Source: Auricularia sp. M13 (Eukaryota; Basidiomycota; Agaricomycetes; Auriculariales; Auriculariaceae). From it: a stretch of DNA of 64,000 nt. Position numbers and translations under genes: made by a program. The notes below the pieces were generated by a model. It saw only the letters and a list, made by a program, of their open reading frames with translations, had not been told where the DNA came from and searched no databases. The stretch covers positions 2,046,001 through 2,110,000 of the forward strand of contig CM073201.1 of NCBI GenBank assembly GCA_037042915.1, in the 5' to 3' direction. Positions 12,246 to 24,500 of the stretch are shown here, in pieces (within the stretch, counting starts at the first letter, position 1; every line of letters starts with the position of its first letter).

Positions 12246-12476
12246 ATGTCGACGCCGCCGCTCGTGTGCCAGCAATGCAAGCACCCGCTGCAGCTGGACA
12301 CGTCCATCGTCGACCTGGCGCCGTCCGCGTACGACATGATCAACGCGTCGCTGCCGCGGCGGGGGCACGGGCCAGCCGAATCCTTTGTGCTGCTGCAGGA
12401 CTCGGTGCTGAATGACGTGCCCGCGTCGCCGCGCGGCCGGCTCGCCCAGCAGCAGCAGCAACACGCGGGCCCGTCT

Positions 12477-12508
<32 letters not shown>

Positions 12509-13615
12509 AACGTCACGACGCTCAGCGACCATCTGCGCTCGACGACCAAGCTCTTCCGCCTGCTCAGCGACCGCACGGACGTCGACCACCCGCTGTGCGC
12601 AGAATGCACGCACGTCCTGCTCTCCAGCATTGAGAAGGCGCTCGACGAGACTAAGCGCGAGCGCGACGGGTACCTGGCCTTTGAGCGCGAGATCAAGAAG
12701 GACAAGCCCGCGCCCACCATGCCCATGCGCATCGCCGCCCTGGCGCGCGAGGAGGCACAGGCCATCGAGGAGCTCAAGGAGGCAGAACGCGAGGCTGCCC
12801 GGCTGGCGGACGAGCTCAGCGACCTCGAGCGCGCGGAGCGGGAGCTCGCCGCTGAGGAGGATGAATTCTGGCGCGAGCACAACAATCGCGCAATGACCGC
12901 CGCACAGCAGGAGGCAGAGCTCAGAAGTCTCAGAGCAGCCTATGCTGCCGACCGCGAGGTGGCCGACATGCTGGAGAAGTCAAACGTATACAACGACGCG
13001 TTCCTTATCGTCGTCGACGGGCCACTGGCGACGATCAATGGCCTGCGGTTCGGACGCATTGGTGGCGCACATGTGCGTGCTCTTTGCTGTCATCTCTGGA
13101 TATGAATCTAACATCCATGTCAGGTCGAGTGGCCCGAAATCAACGCCGCCTGGGGCCAGACGTTGCTCCTGCTGTATACCATTGCGCGCAAGATCGACTT
13201 CACATTTGACCATTACACACTGCATCCACTGGGCTCTCACTCGCGCATAGAGCGAAAGGCCGTTGGCGGGGATGCCACAACCGTCCTGGAGCTATACTAC
13301 AGCGAGGACAACCCGCTCATGCGAATCCTTCATAACCTGCGTTTCGACGCGGCCATGGTCGCCTTCCTGGATTGCTTACGGCAGATCGCCGAGTACACGA
13401 AAGTCGGGCAGGGCGAACGCTTCGACTTTCCCGCGTACGCTGTCTCACAGATTCCCGGTATCACACTGTCTGACGTCAAAATTAGAATCAACAAGGACAA
13501 GATAGGAGACGCGTCGATCAAATACGGGTTCAGCACTGAGGACATGTGGACGCGCGCGCTGCGCCAAGTGCTCATTACGCTCAAGCTGTTGCTGCTGTGG
13601 CTGACGCGAGCGTGA
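12246..13615 (+). CDS. ATG6: Beclin-1 / autophagy protein Atg6 (Vps30)
   Basis: Beclin is the regulatory subunit of the class III PI3-kinase complexes in autophagy and vacuolar sorting. The N-terminus has the expected CxxC pair (VCQQCKHPLQLD) and DLAPSAYDMINASLP. A coiled coil follows (about 12720-12990: EELKEAEREAARLADELSDL). The C-terminal evolutionarily conserved domain then reads TINGLRFGRIGG and VEWPEINAAWGQTLLLLYTI, ending ALRQVLITLKLLLLWLTRA. One clear intron is 13073-13123. Near 12415-12500 the frame moves within an AGC/CAG repeat. Either an intron ends in TAG just before the CAG run (donor GTGCCC near 12417), or one base is lost in the repeat. The conserved segment VTTLSDHLRSTTKLFRLLSD resumes right after. 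Confidence 0.92.
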
Positions 13616-13783
13616 CTGCTCCTGGGCTACCGATTCGTTCTTGTAGAGCTGTATCTCTAGTGTCGCTTGTCGGGATACCTGCGCAGGGTTGTAATTTTAC
13701 TGATACGTGGAACTTAGCGTGCGCGAGGATAGAGTCTAAATGCATGCAGATTTTATGCTGTGCGTCGCGGGCGAAGCTATAGT

Positions 13784-14429
13784 TTACTGCTTGCCGAGGG
13801 CATGCTGGATGGCCTCGTACACGTCCGCCTCGATGCTTGCCTCGAGCTTATCCTCCTCGGAGCCGTTGCCGTTTGCGACCTTCTGCGCCTCGGCAAGGTT
13901 GGCGCGCACGGCCTGCGCAGTGGGTTAGCCGGAGCGCTGGCGCATAGGGAGTTGACGAACCTCGATGGAAAAGTCCTCGAGCGGGGCAGCCTCGACGGCG
14001 TTGATGGTGAGCTTGTTGTTCGGGTGGACAATGGCAAACCCGCCGCTCGCTGCTTGGGTGCTCAGCAAAATAGAGAGGGAGCAGCTGGAGCTGGAGCACG
14101 CACCGAACCACTTCTTCGTGCCGGACGCCTCGACAACCTCAATCACGCCAGGACGGAGCGCCTCGACCGACGGCACGTGGTTCGCGAGGATGCCCATGTC
14201 GCCCGTTGCGGCCGCGATGTTGACCTGGACGGCGTCTGCGGACGAGAAGATGGTCTGCGGCCGCGTGAGCGCTGGCTGAGTGCACACGGCTGGTAGGCGG
14301 TACCTGGTGCGGCAGGACCAGCGAGAGCTTGATCTTGTCCGAGACCTCTGCGTATCCTCGCCGCTGCATTTGGGCGCTCGCGCTGACGGCCAGGCGGCGC
14401 GCGGACGCGCGGAGGAGCGTCGACGCCAT
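13784..14429 (-). CDS. ATP16: Mitochondrial ATP synthase delta subunit (F1 central stalk)
   Basis: This subunit of the F1 rotor stalk couples proton flow to ATP synthesis in the mitochondrial matrix. Exons on the minus strand are 14429-14304, 14254-14104, 14049-13961 and 13912-13784, all with GT-AG junctions and correct phase. The N-terminus MASTLLRASARRLAVSASAQ is a typical import presequence, with a likely cut before AEVSDKIKLSLVLPHQ. Family motifs are VNIAAATGDMGILANHVPSV, KKWFASGGFAIVHPN and LTINAVEAAPLEDFS, and the protein ends EAIQHALGKQ. The length of about 165 residues fits. No frame errors were seen. Confidence 0.95.
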
Positions 14430-14722
14430 AGCTGCAGGAAATTGAAAGTACACTGTCCAGGAAACTCCGCTTACACGCAATTACAGTAACTTGGAAGCAA
14501 ACGGCTATAATCAACGTCTCTGGCTTTCCCTCGCTCATTTGCCAGCGAGAAACGCGTGTTCTGTTAATTTGCTGACTGTAGTAACTGGGAACACAATGGA
14601 CGAAGCGTCTCCGGTCAAACTTCAAGTTGGCTTCAAACCGTAATCAACGCCAGTGTTGATCGTGTCTTACTCTCCTACTTATGCTTTGATACTAACTCTA
14701 CTTTACCTCCCTCCGTTTTGCC

Positions 14723-17700
14723 ATGGCACATAAACGCTCACTCTCGACCGAGGCCCACGCGTGGACGTTCGCAGGCGTCGCATACGACCGCCTCTACGAC
14801 CTGCGCGCTCCAGCGCGCTGGGACGACCCCGAAATCGCTCACCGCAGCCTCTTCCGCCAGTGCCTCTCCAGGCAAGCTGAAGCCGGCCCAGACAGCGCGT
14901 GGCTCGCAGAGACGATAAGCGAAACCCTGAGCAATGCCAATCTGGTTCGCACGCGTCAGGGCTCTCGCCAAATTTTTCCTTTGTTTACGCATTTGTGCAG
15001 AAAAAGTTCGTCAAAGACTGGATCGTGCTTGCGCTGGCCGGCAGCCCCATCTTCCTCGAGCGCGAGACGACGCGCGCGGAGGCCGAGGCGTTCTGGGCCG
15101 CCATGCGCGCCATGCTCGCCGGGGAGCATCCCGGGCCCATCGTCGACGAGCTGCGACGCGCCCTCGCGTACTATGCTCGGCCGCACTCTTCTTCCGGATC
15201 CGTGGGCATCAGTCGCGATGCATCTCAATCTGCCTCCGCTCGTTCGCCCTTGCCGCACACCATGAAGCTCAAGCCCGAGCTCGAGGACGTCAAGCTCGAG
15301 CGCGCCCCGAGCCCGCGGACGACGGCGCGGGCTCGACGCGCAAACGATCGCCGGAGGAGCCGGAGCTGGAGGACGAGGACCGCAAGCGGCGGCGCGTGGA
15401 CGAGGATCCTCCACACGAGCACGCTTCAGCTTATGTCGACCCTTCCGCGCACGCGTACTCGCAGTCGCAATCCATTCAGCCTGGCTCGGCCGGCAGTGCT
15501 TACTTTGACCCATCGCGCAAATCGCGAGACGCGTCGCCAGACCTCGCCATTGCCGTCAAACCTGAGCCGACTGAGCCCCAGCTGCCCTCAAAGCGCCAGC
15601 GGCGGCCGCAGCGCACCCCCTCGGAGTCTGCGCTCGTGTTGGCGCAGCCGCCTCATGACCAGCCTGAGGAAGAGCTCGTTCTGCGAGACGCCCCAGAGCC
15701 TGACAGCCTGCCGCGCCGTCCGCTCATATGGAAGCACTTTCCTGACGATAAACCCGTGAACAATCGTAAACCGCTGCCCGAGAATATGAGACCGAGAGTG
15801 TGGGCATCGGTACATACGCTTAACTGCTCGTGCGCAGACATTGAAGCTGATGATCTGTAAATGTGCAGACGCGGTGGGACCTGTGCGAGACCGTGCCCTT
15901 ATTCCGCTCGTACCAAAGCGGCGTGTACTCGACGGGTAGCCTGACGTTCGGGTACATGGTCGGCGCTCAATCGGCGCCGTTCGTCATCTCCTTGCTATGA
16001 GCATGCACGGCGGAATAACATAGCGTGCAGACACGACGCGTGGTTGCATGATGGGAAACTCATAATATCGCACAGGTGCGTTCCAGTTCTTTTGTATCAT
16101 TCGACTAACTTGTTCGACTAACTTGAATGCTATAGCGGTGGCGGACAGAAAGACAAAGAAGATGTTCTGCTCGAAGATGAGCCACAGAATCGAATTGAGG
16201 ACTCTTAACGAAGGAAATGACATCGCGTTGGCCACATCCTCCGTCTCAAACATCAAACCCGAGCCCGAGGAGGACGAGTCGATGCTTGTAGATGATCTCG
16301 CCACCGAGACTGTCGCCGTAGTCCAGTCAGCGTCGCCGTCGAAGAAAAAGGGCAAGGGGAAAACAAAGGCGCACAAGACCATGGAGCTCGCCCAAGACCA
16401 GTCTGAGAATATGCGTCAAATTTCCCCGCTCTACCATGCGTATCACAACGGGCATCCCATTCTCATGCTCGTCGACGTCAACTACAAGTTCTTCCCGTAT
16501 GACTGCGGGGATGACATACGATTCGTAGTGTTGGGATGGTACTGGATCAAGTCAATGTGGGGTATGTTCGATATGAGCCTCTGGCTTAAATGCTATGATG
16601 CTGACCTATGTGTTTGGTGCACAGAGGAAGCCGAGCCAAAGGATGACTCTCCCAAACAGTACCGCACTCGTGTAAAGCTTGCATTTCAATGGGTGGAAGG
16701 CCAAGGAGACCCGTGGTGGATTCCCGCGCCGCAGCCTCTGCCGCGCGTGCAGAATCCGAGGCTGCTAACTGCACCGGGTGGTCATTCGTCGCGCATGCGC
16801 AAAATATTCTCGGTCCCGATCGTAAAACAGTACGCAGTGTCCATCGCCCATGGCCAATCTCGTTGGAGTGACGCATCCTCCACAGAAACATCGCAGGAAA
16901 TTCTCAACGATGTAAAGAATGCGGCAAGATGTTCCCCGTCGTTTATACGCAGGGCTGGATGTGCCTGGACACCATATGCCGCGCGTTCTGGCGGTTCAGG
17001 GACGGCACGTTGCCCCACGGCGAGGGCCTGACGTACGACCCCGCGTTCGTCGCGCTCGCGCCGACGCCCGAGCACTTGTCGGCGACTGCCATGCCGTACC
17101 ACCCTCAAGACCCGTTGCCTGATACCATGGCCGGCTTCTGGTGTCGAATCTGTGGGCGCACGACGAGCAGGTGGAAATGGGAGGGGTGGGAATGCGGACT
17201 GTGCAGGGTAAGCGGTCATCGTCTTGCAAGGCAAACTCTGTGTTGAGCACGTTTTCGCAGAGAAGGCTAGCTGCGGCCCATCCCATTTACAACGTGAAAG
17301 CTTTGGAGTCTCTTGGTGGAGAGCCAGCATGTGGCAAATGGGAGGTGAAGGACAAGTCCGTGCAAGTGGAGCACTTTACCGTCCGTCGTCAACGATTGCA
17401 TCGTCTGGGTCAATAGCTTTGTTTTACCCTTGGAGCGGTTCGTTGAGGTCTCGCATGCTCGCCGCCGTTCTGATCGTCTATGCAGGGGCACAGTATTCCA
17501 TATATTAGGGAATAGAGCTGTCAATGGTCCTGCGGATGATATATTTGCGCGCTATCAAAACACATTCGCCGAAACCCCCTTCATGCGCCGCAACCAGCTT
17601 ACCAACGTACGCCGAGTATACTTGTGGTCCATGGCACTGACTCTTCATACAGGCCAGAGGTCCATTTTCTCCGAGCTGGCAAGTTTCTCTAGGCTGACAG

Positions 17701-18582
17701 AAATGTCCCTGTAGTAGATGGTACAAGGGCTCGATATTTCTCTCAGAACTGTGAGTGCCAACTTGGTTCTCCTATCTGTGTTATCGAAGCCTCATACTCA
17801 TCATGGCAGTTGGCGCCGACTACAAGGTCAGAACCCCCAGCTCTATTCTGCGTCGACAGAATGAATGAACAATGTTAGTATGCTGCCGCTGCCGCGAATA
17901 GTACTGTGAGCAAACCAGAACGTGCTTGGTACATGTAATTGATATGAGCAGATACCATTCGACGCAGCTCCCAGTGCTGTCACTGACTCTTTGGATGTCA
18001 TTGGAGCTCGCGCGAGGCTCGTCGCGCCCGGCGCAAGATTCAACGAGTTGCTTCTTGCGGCTTATCTTAACGGGCAGCAAATGAATGTAAGGCGCTTACA
18101 TTGATGAATCGCCTGGGACTTTCACGCTGATATATTATCACTATTGCCCCACAGTTTCGTTGGTTTCTTCGCCATCTCCTACACAGCTTGTTTCTCACAT
18201 CTGTGCAGATAGTGATTTTGAAGATGGCCTCGGGGACGACGTCGCCTCTGTATGAGTCCCATGACATGGTTACGGGCCTATCTCATGCTCGTCGCAGCTA
18301 TCACTAGGTGCTCCGGCGGAGATGAAGTTCAAAATAAAGAACGAGCCCGTGGTAAAGGGAAATCCGACGACGTTCACGATGAAACTGCATCACGTGCGTT
18401 CAGTCCTATTCCTGGCATTGCTACATTGCCTCACCAATAAACCACAGGGCGACGTCGTCGTAATGCACGGCATCGGGATCCAGCAGCATTATGAACACGA
18501 GGTCGTGCCGGAGGACTTCAGAATCGTGGCCACTGCGCGCTTCATTGATACGGACGGGAGCACGCAGAACGATGCATCGTAG
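14723..18582 (+). CDS. AlkB-like 2-oxoglutarate/Fe(II) dioxygenase with N-terminal disordered and cysteine-rich region
   Basis: Homologues of this type are putative oxidative dealkylating enzymes acting on nucleic acids. The start is MAHKRSLSTEAHAWTF. A Pro/Arg/Glu-rich region follows, with KRKR-type signals, then LFRSYQSGVYSTGSLTFGYM, a Cys-rich part (CKECGKMF, CLDTIC, then CRICGRTT and CGLC), and a C-terminal dioxygenase core. The core shows FNELLLAAYLNGQQ, DFEDGLGDDVAS, then GDVVVMHGIGIQQHYEH and DFRIVATARFI, which gives the distal iron His and the Arg pair of the AlkB fold. The proximal HxD lies in a short segment near 18118-18160 that I could not splice with certainty. At least one base seems missing at 15305-15308, and other breaks are likely. 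It could be one gene or, less likely, two. Confidence 0.75.
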
Positions 18583-18934
18583 CCCTGGCCGGGCGGTCCA
18601 GTATCCCATCAACCACACCGGCTCGCCAATTCGCTGCGCAGCCTGAGATACCCTTCCAAACTTGCTGTCAATACCCCGACCTGCTTTGAGATCTTCGTGC
18701 CACACGAAACAGCCCATCCGTTGGAAGCAGTGGCACGTTGTGATGATAGCAACATAGAAAGAAGACTGTGCCTTTGGCCAGAAGATGTCTGTGGCAGATA
18801 TTGTACTGCATGTATGGTATGTACATACATATTGATCAATGATAAACCAGACTCTGTTGATGCTACTACTACAATATGTTGCGATGAGAGCAGAGAAAGC
18901 GAGGATACACGGTGTACAATGAATCCATGTCGAA
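18583..18934. other. Intergenic, tail-to-tail AlkB-like / GLE1
   Basis: This is the space between two convergent stop codons. I see no conserved coding signal, RNA gene or strong repeat. It presumably holds both 3' ends. Confidence 0.6.
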
Positions 18935-20859
18935 TCATTGGAGTAAACGTTCCACCTCCAGCAACGCGCGGGTGCGACCCTGTCTGCCCTCAACGCCAGG
19001 CCCGCCAATCATTTCTTCAGTCGCGGGTGTGGTCAAAGTGCGGTGCATCACCTGAAGCAGTTTGTGGAACTGCTTCCCCCACAATCTCTTTGCCTGGTTC
19101 CCTCCAACCTCCAACGCAGCCGTGATAGCTTGGGCTGCGACAGGGTGCTTCAAGATCTCCGGAGTGCACATAAGGCGGCTGATATAGGACCAAAGACTGG
19201 GGAAAGCGAATCGCGGAGGCAATGGGTTGGACAGAGTCGAGATGTGACGAGGATGGTGAAGTATAGCGTCAGCATGCCCGAGATGCGCGACGAGTAGTCG
19301 GACAATGTTTCCTCGGGTGAGCGGTAGCCGCAGACTTTGCGGTACTCCTCGGCGGTCAGCTTCCGGCCGCTGTCGTCTTCACTATCGGACAGCGGCGGTG
19401 GCTGAATGGGTACAGCCCATCCACCAGCGCGCTGGATGAAGCGAGCCCACAACACATCCGCAAATCCTGGTAGTGCATCCAACATCAGTGCAGTGACCCG
19501 TGCTAGCGGCACAGCGGTCTTGTTGGACGCTGAGACTTCGGTTTCCGCCTGTAGGAGAATAGCTTTGGAGAGGGCGGAAAGGAGAGCAGTGTAGAGCTTT
19601 TCTTCATGAGGTGGGTTCGGCTTGATGGCGTTAAAGATGAAAGTGCACTGGGTCTGGTCGTCAGCAGTTGATCACTTGTAAAGCCATGATACTCACGATC
19701 GTTTGAATAGCGGACTCGTCATTGGTGATTTGCCCGATTTTTGCAGTGATCTTACGCCGTTGAGCGTTATACACCGTCCGCAAATTGGCTGTAAGCTTGA
19801 CGGTAGCCATGACTTCGCCCTTGATGGTCTATAATAGGATTTGATTTCGTATTCCAGGTGGTGGTGGAAGACTCACATGTAGGGTTGAGCGACCGTGTTG
19901 CCATTCCTCGAGTGCAGACGTCTTGCCCAACTTGTCCCGCTGGGCTACCTGCGCCGCCTGCGACTCCTTGGCCGCCTGCTCATTCTCCGCCTTCTGCTTT
20001 TCTTCTTCCTTGCGCTTTGCGGCAGCCTTCTCCTGTAGCTGGGCTCGGAGCCTGGCTTCCTCTTCATCGCGTTTCTTCTTTTCTTCCTCGGCTTTCTTCT
20101 TGGCCTCCTCCTCTGCCTTACGGCGGGCTTCTTGCTGGCGCGCGGCCTCAGCCTGTTCCCACGCCTTGCGAGCCTTATCCTCTTCCTGCTTAATGACGGC
20201 TTCGATGCGTTCCCATAGCTGCTTGTCGCGCTGCTTGAAACCCGCCATGAGCCGTTCCTCTTCCTGCCGTCGTTGAGCAGTCATGCGACCAAGCAGGGTT
20301 TGAACTTCTTTCGTTTGAGACGCATTGGAAGCTGCGATGCTTTCTCGTGCTAGGCGCGCTGCGGCATCTTGCAATGCCGTGAGGGTCGACTTGGAGGTCT
20401 CAGCGCGTTTCATGGCGGCACGCTGGATAATGTTCAGACACAAAATATATCGGCGACAGAGATTAGCTACCAGAGCTTCTTCGCGAGTTGTTCTTTCCCA
20501 TTCTTCGTATGGGTCGCGGTATGATGCGCGTAAACGAACGGCCGCCAGGGTGTCTGCGAGCTCGCGGATTTCGTCGTTCGTTCGTTGGGTTCTTGGGGAT
20601 GTTCTATGGGCCGTAAGCGGGAAATTGTGCATAACATGAGGCGAATTCGTACTGTAACGTTGTTGCGGGCTCGTCTTTGGTCAAAACGAAAGAGTCATTA
20701 GAAATGTCGGAATCCGAGTCGTAGTCCTCCTCATAATCGGAATCATTGGCGTAGCGCAGGCCAAACGAATTTGAGGGACTGAATTATTGTAAGAATAAAG
20801 TGTGCATGAATATGTCGTACATACCGTCGAGGAATTGGCTGAACCAACGAGAATTTCAT
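18935..20859 (-). CDS. GLE1: mRNA export factor GLE1
   Basis: Gle1 activates the DEAD-box ATPase Dbp5 at the cytoplasmic face of the nuclear pore. Translation starts at 20859 with MKFSLVQPIPRRPSNSFGLR after a short first exon, followed by an acidic stretch DYEEDYDSDSDIS. The middle is a very long charged coiled coil (about 20280-19900, AEEEAKKKAEEEKKKRDEEE). The C-terminal Gle1 domain shows VKLTANLRTVYNAQRRKITA, TFIFNAIKPNP, VCGYRSPEETLSDYSSRISG and AKRLWGKQFHKLLQVMHRTL, ending at 18935. One base seems lost near 19229, where TSRLCP should run into NPLPPRFAFPSLWSY. The length of about 550 residues suits the family. Confidence 0.92.
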
Positions 20860-21589
20860 GGAGAGTGAACGGGGTCAAGTCAAGTGGTTGCCGGGGCGGA
20901 GTTTGCGGCGCGTCACGGCCTGGCGTCCCACCTGCTGGGAACCTGCTTTCGATCTCTTTGATTTCGCAATGGTTACTCCGGACTACGGCCGCCACTCTTA
21001 GCAGAGGGGCTTTGATGTCCTAGGGACGGAATATGCGTTTCAGCTCGGGGGAGCATTTTCACCGACGCCGCCAGTGAGCTTTGCGGCATGCGTTCGCAGC
21101 ACTCGCGATCGATAGGCAGCTGCGCTGTACACCCGTAGAGAACCACGCCGTCTTGCTATCCCATTGTGCTATAATCGGCAGATGAAACGTCAGCGGGCAC
21201 CGATCTAAAGAGCAGAATTCCTCGCCAACCCGCAAAGCGGGGGCGGCAGGCATGGGCTTTTGTGGGAAGTATCAATAATTCATTTTAGCATGAACGTGGG
21301 TTTTACGACTTTACACGTGACTACAGCCTGCTTTCGTTTGGACACGCCACAGCTGGTGCTCAAAAGGCCCGCCTAGGACCACTCGGACTACCTCGACTGT
21401 GTCTACCGCCGCTTGTGTTATAATTCTGCGTGCTATGATTGAGCAGAAAAGCTGTCCTCGATGCTCCTCTCCTGTCCCGTCGACGGAACCCCTTATTGCG
21501 CGGACTCGCTGTCGATCTAGTTTTTCACCTTCCTTGACCGCTCCGTCTTCGTTCGTTCCACAGGCTTCCGTTCCTTACTATCTCCCACC
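20860..21589. promoter_or_regulatory. Divergent promoter region, GLE1 / PH-domain gene
   Basis: About 730 bp separate the two divergent start codons. The last 100 bp before 21590 are pyrimidine-rich, as is common in fungal leaders. I see no clear TATA box, RNA gene or conserved reading frame. Confidence 0.45.
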
Positions 21590-24500
21590 ATGTCCATGTC
21601 CATGTCCACCACGAACGACGCTCTTTCGCTGCGTAGCATGACGCGCGCGTCTACCCACTCCGCCCAAGGGTCCGACATGCTGCCTACGCCGCAGGACGAT
21701 CTAGCTACATTCAACCTCCCTCACGGCAAGCATCGCATTGAGTCCTCCGCGTACTCAGAGCCACCGCACATCGAGGACATATTCGTCAACCATCCACCCT
21801 ACGGCACCCCGCCGCGTCAGGGGCTGGTTCCTCCGCATTTCGGCAGTGGAAGGCATGAATGGCGGTCGTACAGCTCCGACGACGTGGGCGCGTTCCAACC
21901 GCGTACGACACGTGACCTGATAGGCATGTACGAGAACAACCGGTCTTCCGGCGACGTGCCCACAGAAAGGACGAATCCATATGCGCTCACCAGCCCGCGA
22001 CGCGAAAACCCGTTGCCGCCGTCTCCCGCCAATACCTTCCCAAAGAACAAGCTCCCTCTGCGCGACTCGTTTCGTAATCTACTGTCTGCGTTTGGCAGGA
22101 AGAAGGATCGCAAGGATGACATCGGCGCTGGTCCATACATACCAGCACCTACGAGCCGCCAAGACGCACAACATCTACAGGTTGTCGAGGCAGAAATGAA
22201 GGCGCGCATGCGGTCATCCGACACGGTTGAGACATTTAGTGTACGCGATCCAGCCTCGTACGGCTTCCGCGTTTTTGATTCAAGCACCAGATCGCTCGTG
22301 AAGGACCCTTGTTGCACCTCGACACCCGCGTAATTCCTCCCCGATGGCACGCATGCGATGCGACGCTCCACGCATCCCACATGAACTTGCGCTGGTGCGA
22401 AGCCAACGGCCATGCAAACGTGCATGACATGGTCCTCGCGCTCTGTACCAACGTCAAGTCTGTCGCGGCGAACGCCATCGATCCTGCAATGTCTCCCGTA
22501 TTCGGAAACAATGAACACGCGCATGTTTTCGTCATGGAGTTCGAGAATGGGGAAGAGCGTTTTGCAACGTCGACGGTGACGGAGAGAGTTGCCTGGGTGA
22601 ACGCGCTCTGGTTCGTACCTCTCCATACCTCTTTCATATGTACTCAACACACCCTTCGTAGGGATGGCATTCTTCGATGCCGCGATGTATCCTCTTCGCA
22701 TTCGGCGGAGCATATAGAACAGCAAGACACGGGCAGCAGCGTGGCACCAGCTGAGCCACCCATGATATTACGCGTCGTCAACAGCCCGTCTCCCGACTCC
22801 AGCATGAGCGAGGACCCGCCGCGTAATTCGCGTTTTCGCTCACATACCCCGAACAGTCCATCTCTCGGCCGGCTCGATAGCGAAAACCTCGTAAAGCAGA
22901 GGCTTGCACAGTATGAGCAGAAGTTCGGCTCGTCGACGTCTAGCTGGAAGTCATCTGGGCCGAGCGTCTACTCTCAACGTCCTGCGAGACCATCTGCGAA
23001 GGACAAGCACAACGAAATGGTTTCTGGCACCGACGAACCGTTCAATGCCATGCATAGTGCGCTCGATGCTGCATTCTGGGGCGGTTTCGACATCGCAAAG
23101 CCGCCAGCGAGCAACCCGTTGCATTTTCAACCATGCGGCGCGCCGACTCCGCCCGTTCAAATCGTCTCTCCAGCGACATGCGACTACGGCGAGTGTGCCT
23201 CCGCCACCAATAGAGAAGGATGACCCTTTCTCATCCGAGGTCACCGTGACGCTGAAGAATATCGGGAGAGATCGTTTGGCTGCCAATGCAGTAGGCAGTC
23301 CATTACCGAGTCGACCAGACCTGAAACGCGCCGACTCGGATGACTCCAGCGTAGTCGGCCTGCAGCCATTATACAGCCTGCTCCGGCAGCAGTCGACGAG
23401 TCAGCTGTCTTCGACAGAGCTTGTCACTTCTCAGATAGGTGGCCTGCGCGAAGACTTGATGACCCTCATGCGGGACGTCCAGACCGCGTTAACGTCCGCT
23501 CCTTCGTCTGCACCTCAATTGGAGCGTCTAGAAGGCCAGCTCAATGCTCTACTCAATCGCCTGAGCGCTCTGGACTTGCAGCCATTACATGAGAAGCTCG
23601 ACCGGCTCGTGGACCCGTCGATCAGTCCATGTCGAATGTTGCACGGCGCGACAGGCCTCTTCCTCCTGTACTGGACTTCGGACCAGTTTTGGCTTCGCTC
23701 GATGACCTAAAGCGTAAAAGTCGACCCCAGCCCCCCGTTGATTACCAGCCAGTCCTGGACAAGATTGCCATATCCGAAGGTCTGCAGCACGCGGACCATA
23801 ACGCTGTAATGGAAAAGTTGGACGAGCTGCGTGCAGCGATGGTAGCACGCGAGGATTTGGGACTGGTCATTTCTATGCTGAACGAGGTCTCTTTGCGTGG
23901 CGCATCCAGCGGACAGCCTGATGGCGCCGAACAGGCAGGCGTGACCGCTATGCTCGCTGAAATTCTCGATAGGTTGGGTGCCCTGGGCTTAGGTTCGACC
24001 ACCGCTCGTGCGGCTTCGCCTGTGCCATCGACGTCTCAGTCTATCCCATCCGAGGGAGGCCTGACCACAGTCTTCGCATCACCGTCAATTCCTGCTCCAG
24101 ATCAAGAACCGGATATGGTCAGTAACGTCGCAACCAAGGCAAATTCGACCATGGCTCAGGAGGCAATTCAACGATATTCGTGAATGCCTTTCACTAAATT
24201 TCCCGCAGGCGTTGGATGTCCCGAAAGATGACGCTGAAGATTCGCGACATGCAAATGTGATGACGGAGGTGCGTTCGTTGTCTGTATCACTCAGGTTGCC
24301 TGACGCCGTCTAGTTACAACAAATCGGGTCAGTTATCAAGGATCTATCGACGAGTTCGGCTCTCTTGGGCTCGCAGCACACGGATAGCATTCGGTACCTC
24401 GGCGAGCTCAACAAGGTAGGCAATTGTTCATCGGATTCGTAGCTTCGCGTTGACCTGGATTCGAGTGGTTGGAAGCGTTCGTGAAAAACACGACAATGCA

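Noticed and set aside
21590-21612. Triplet-like repeat at the PH gene start (Met-Ser repeats)
   Set aside because: Three units only; it could shift the start codon by a few residues but has no wider meaning.
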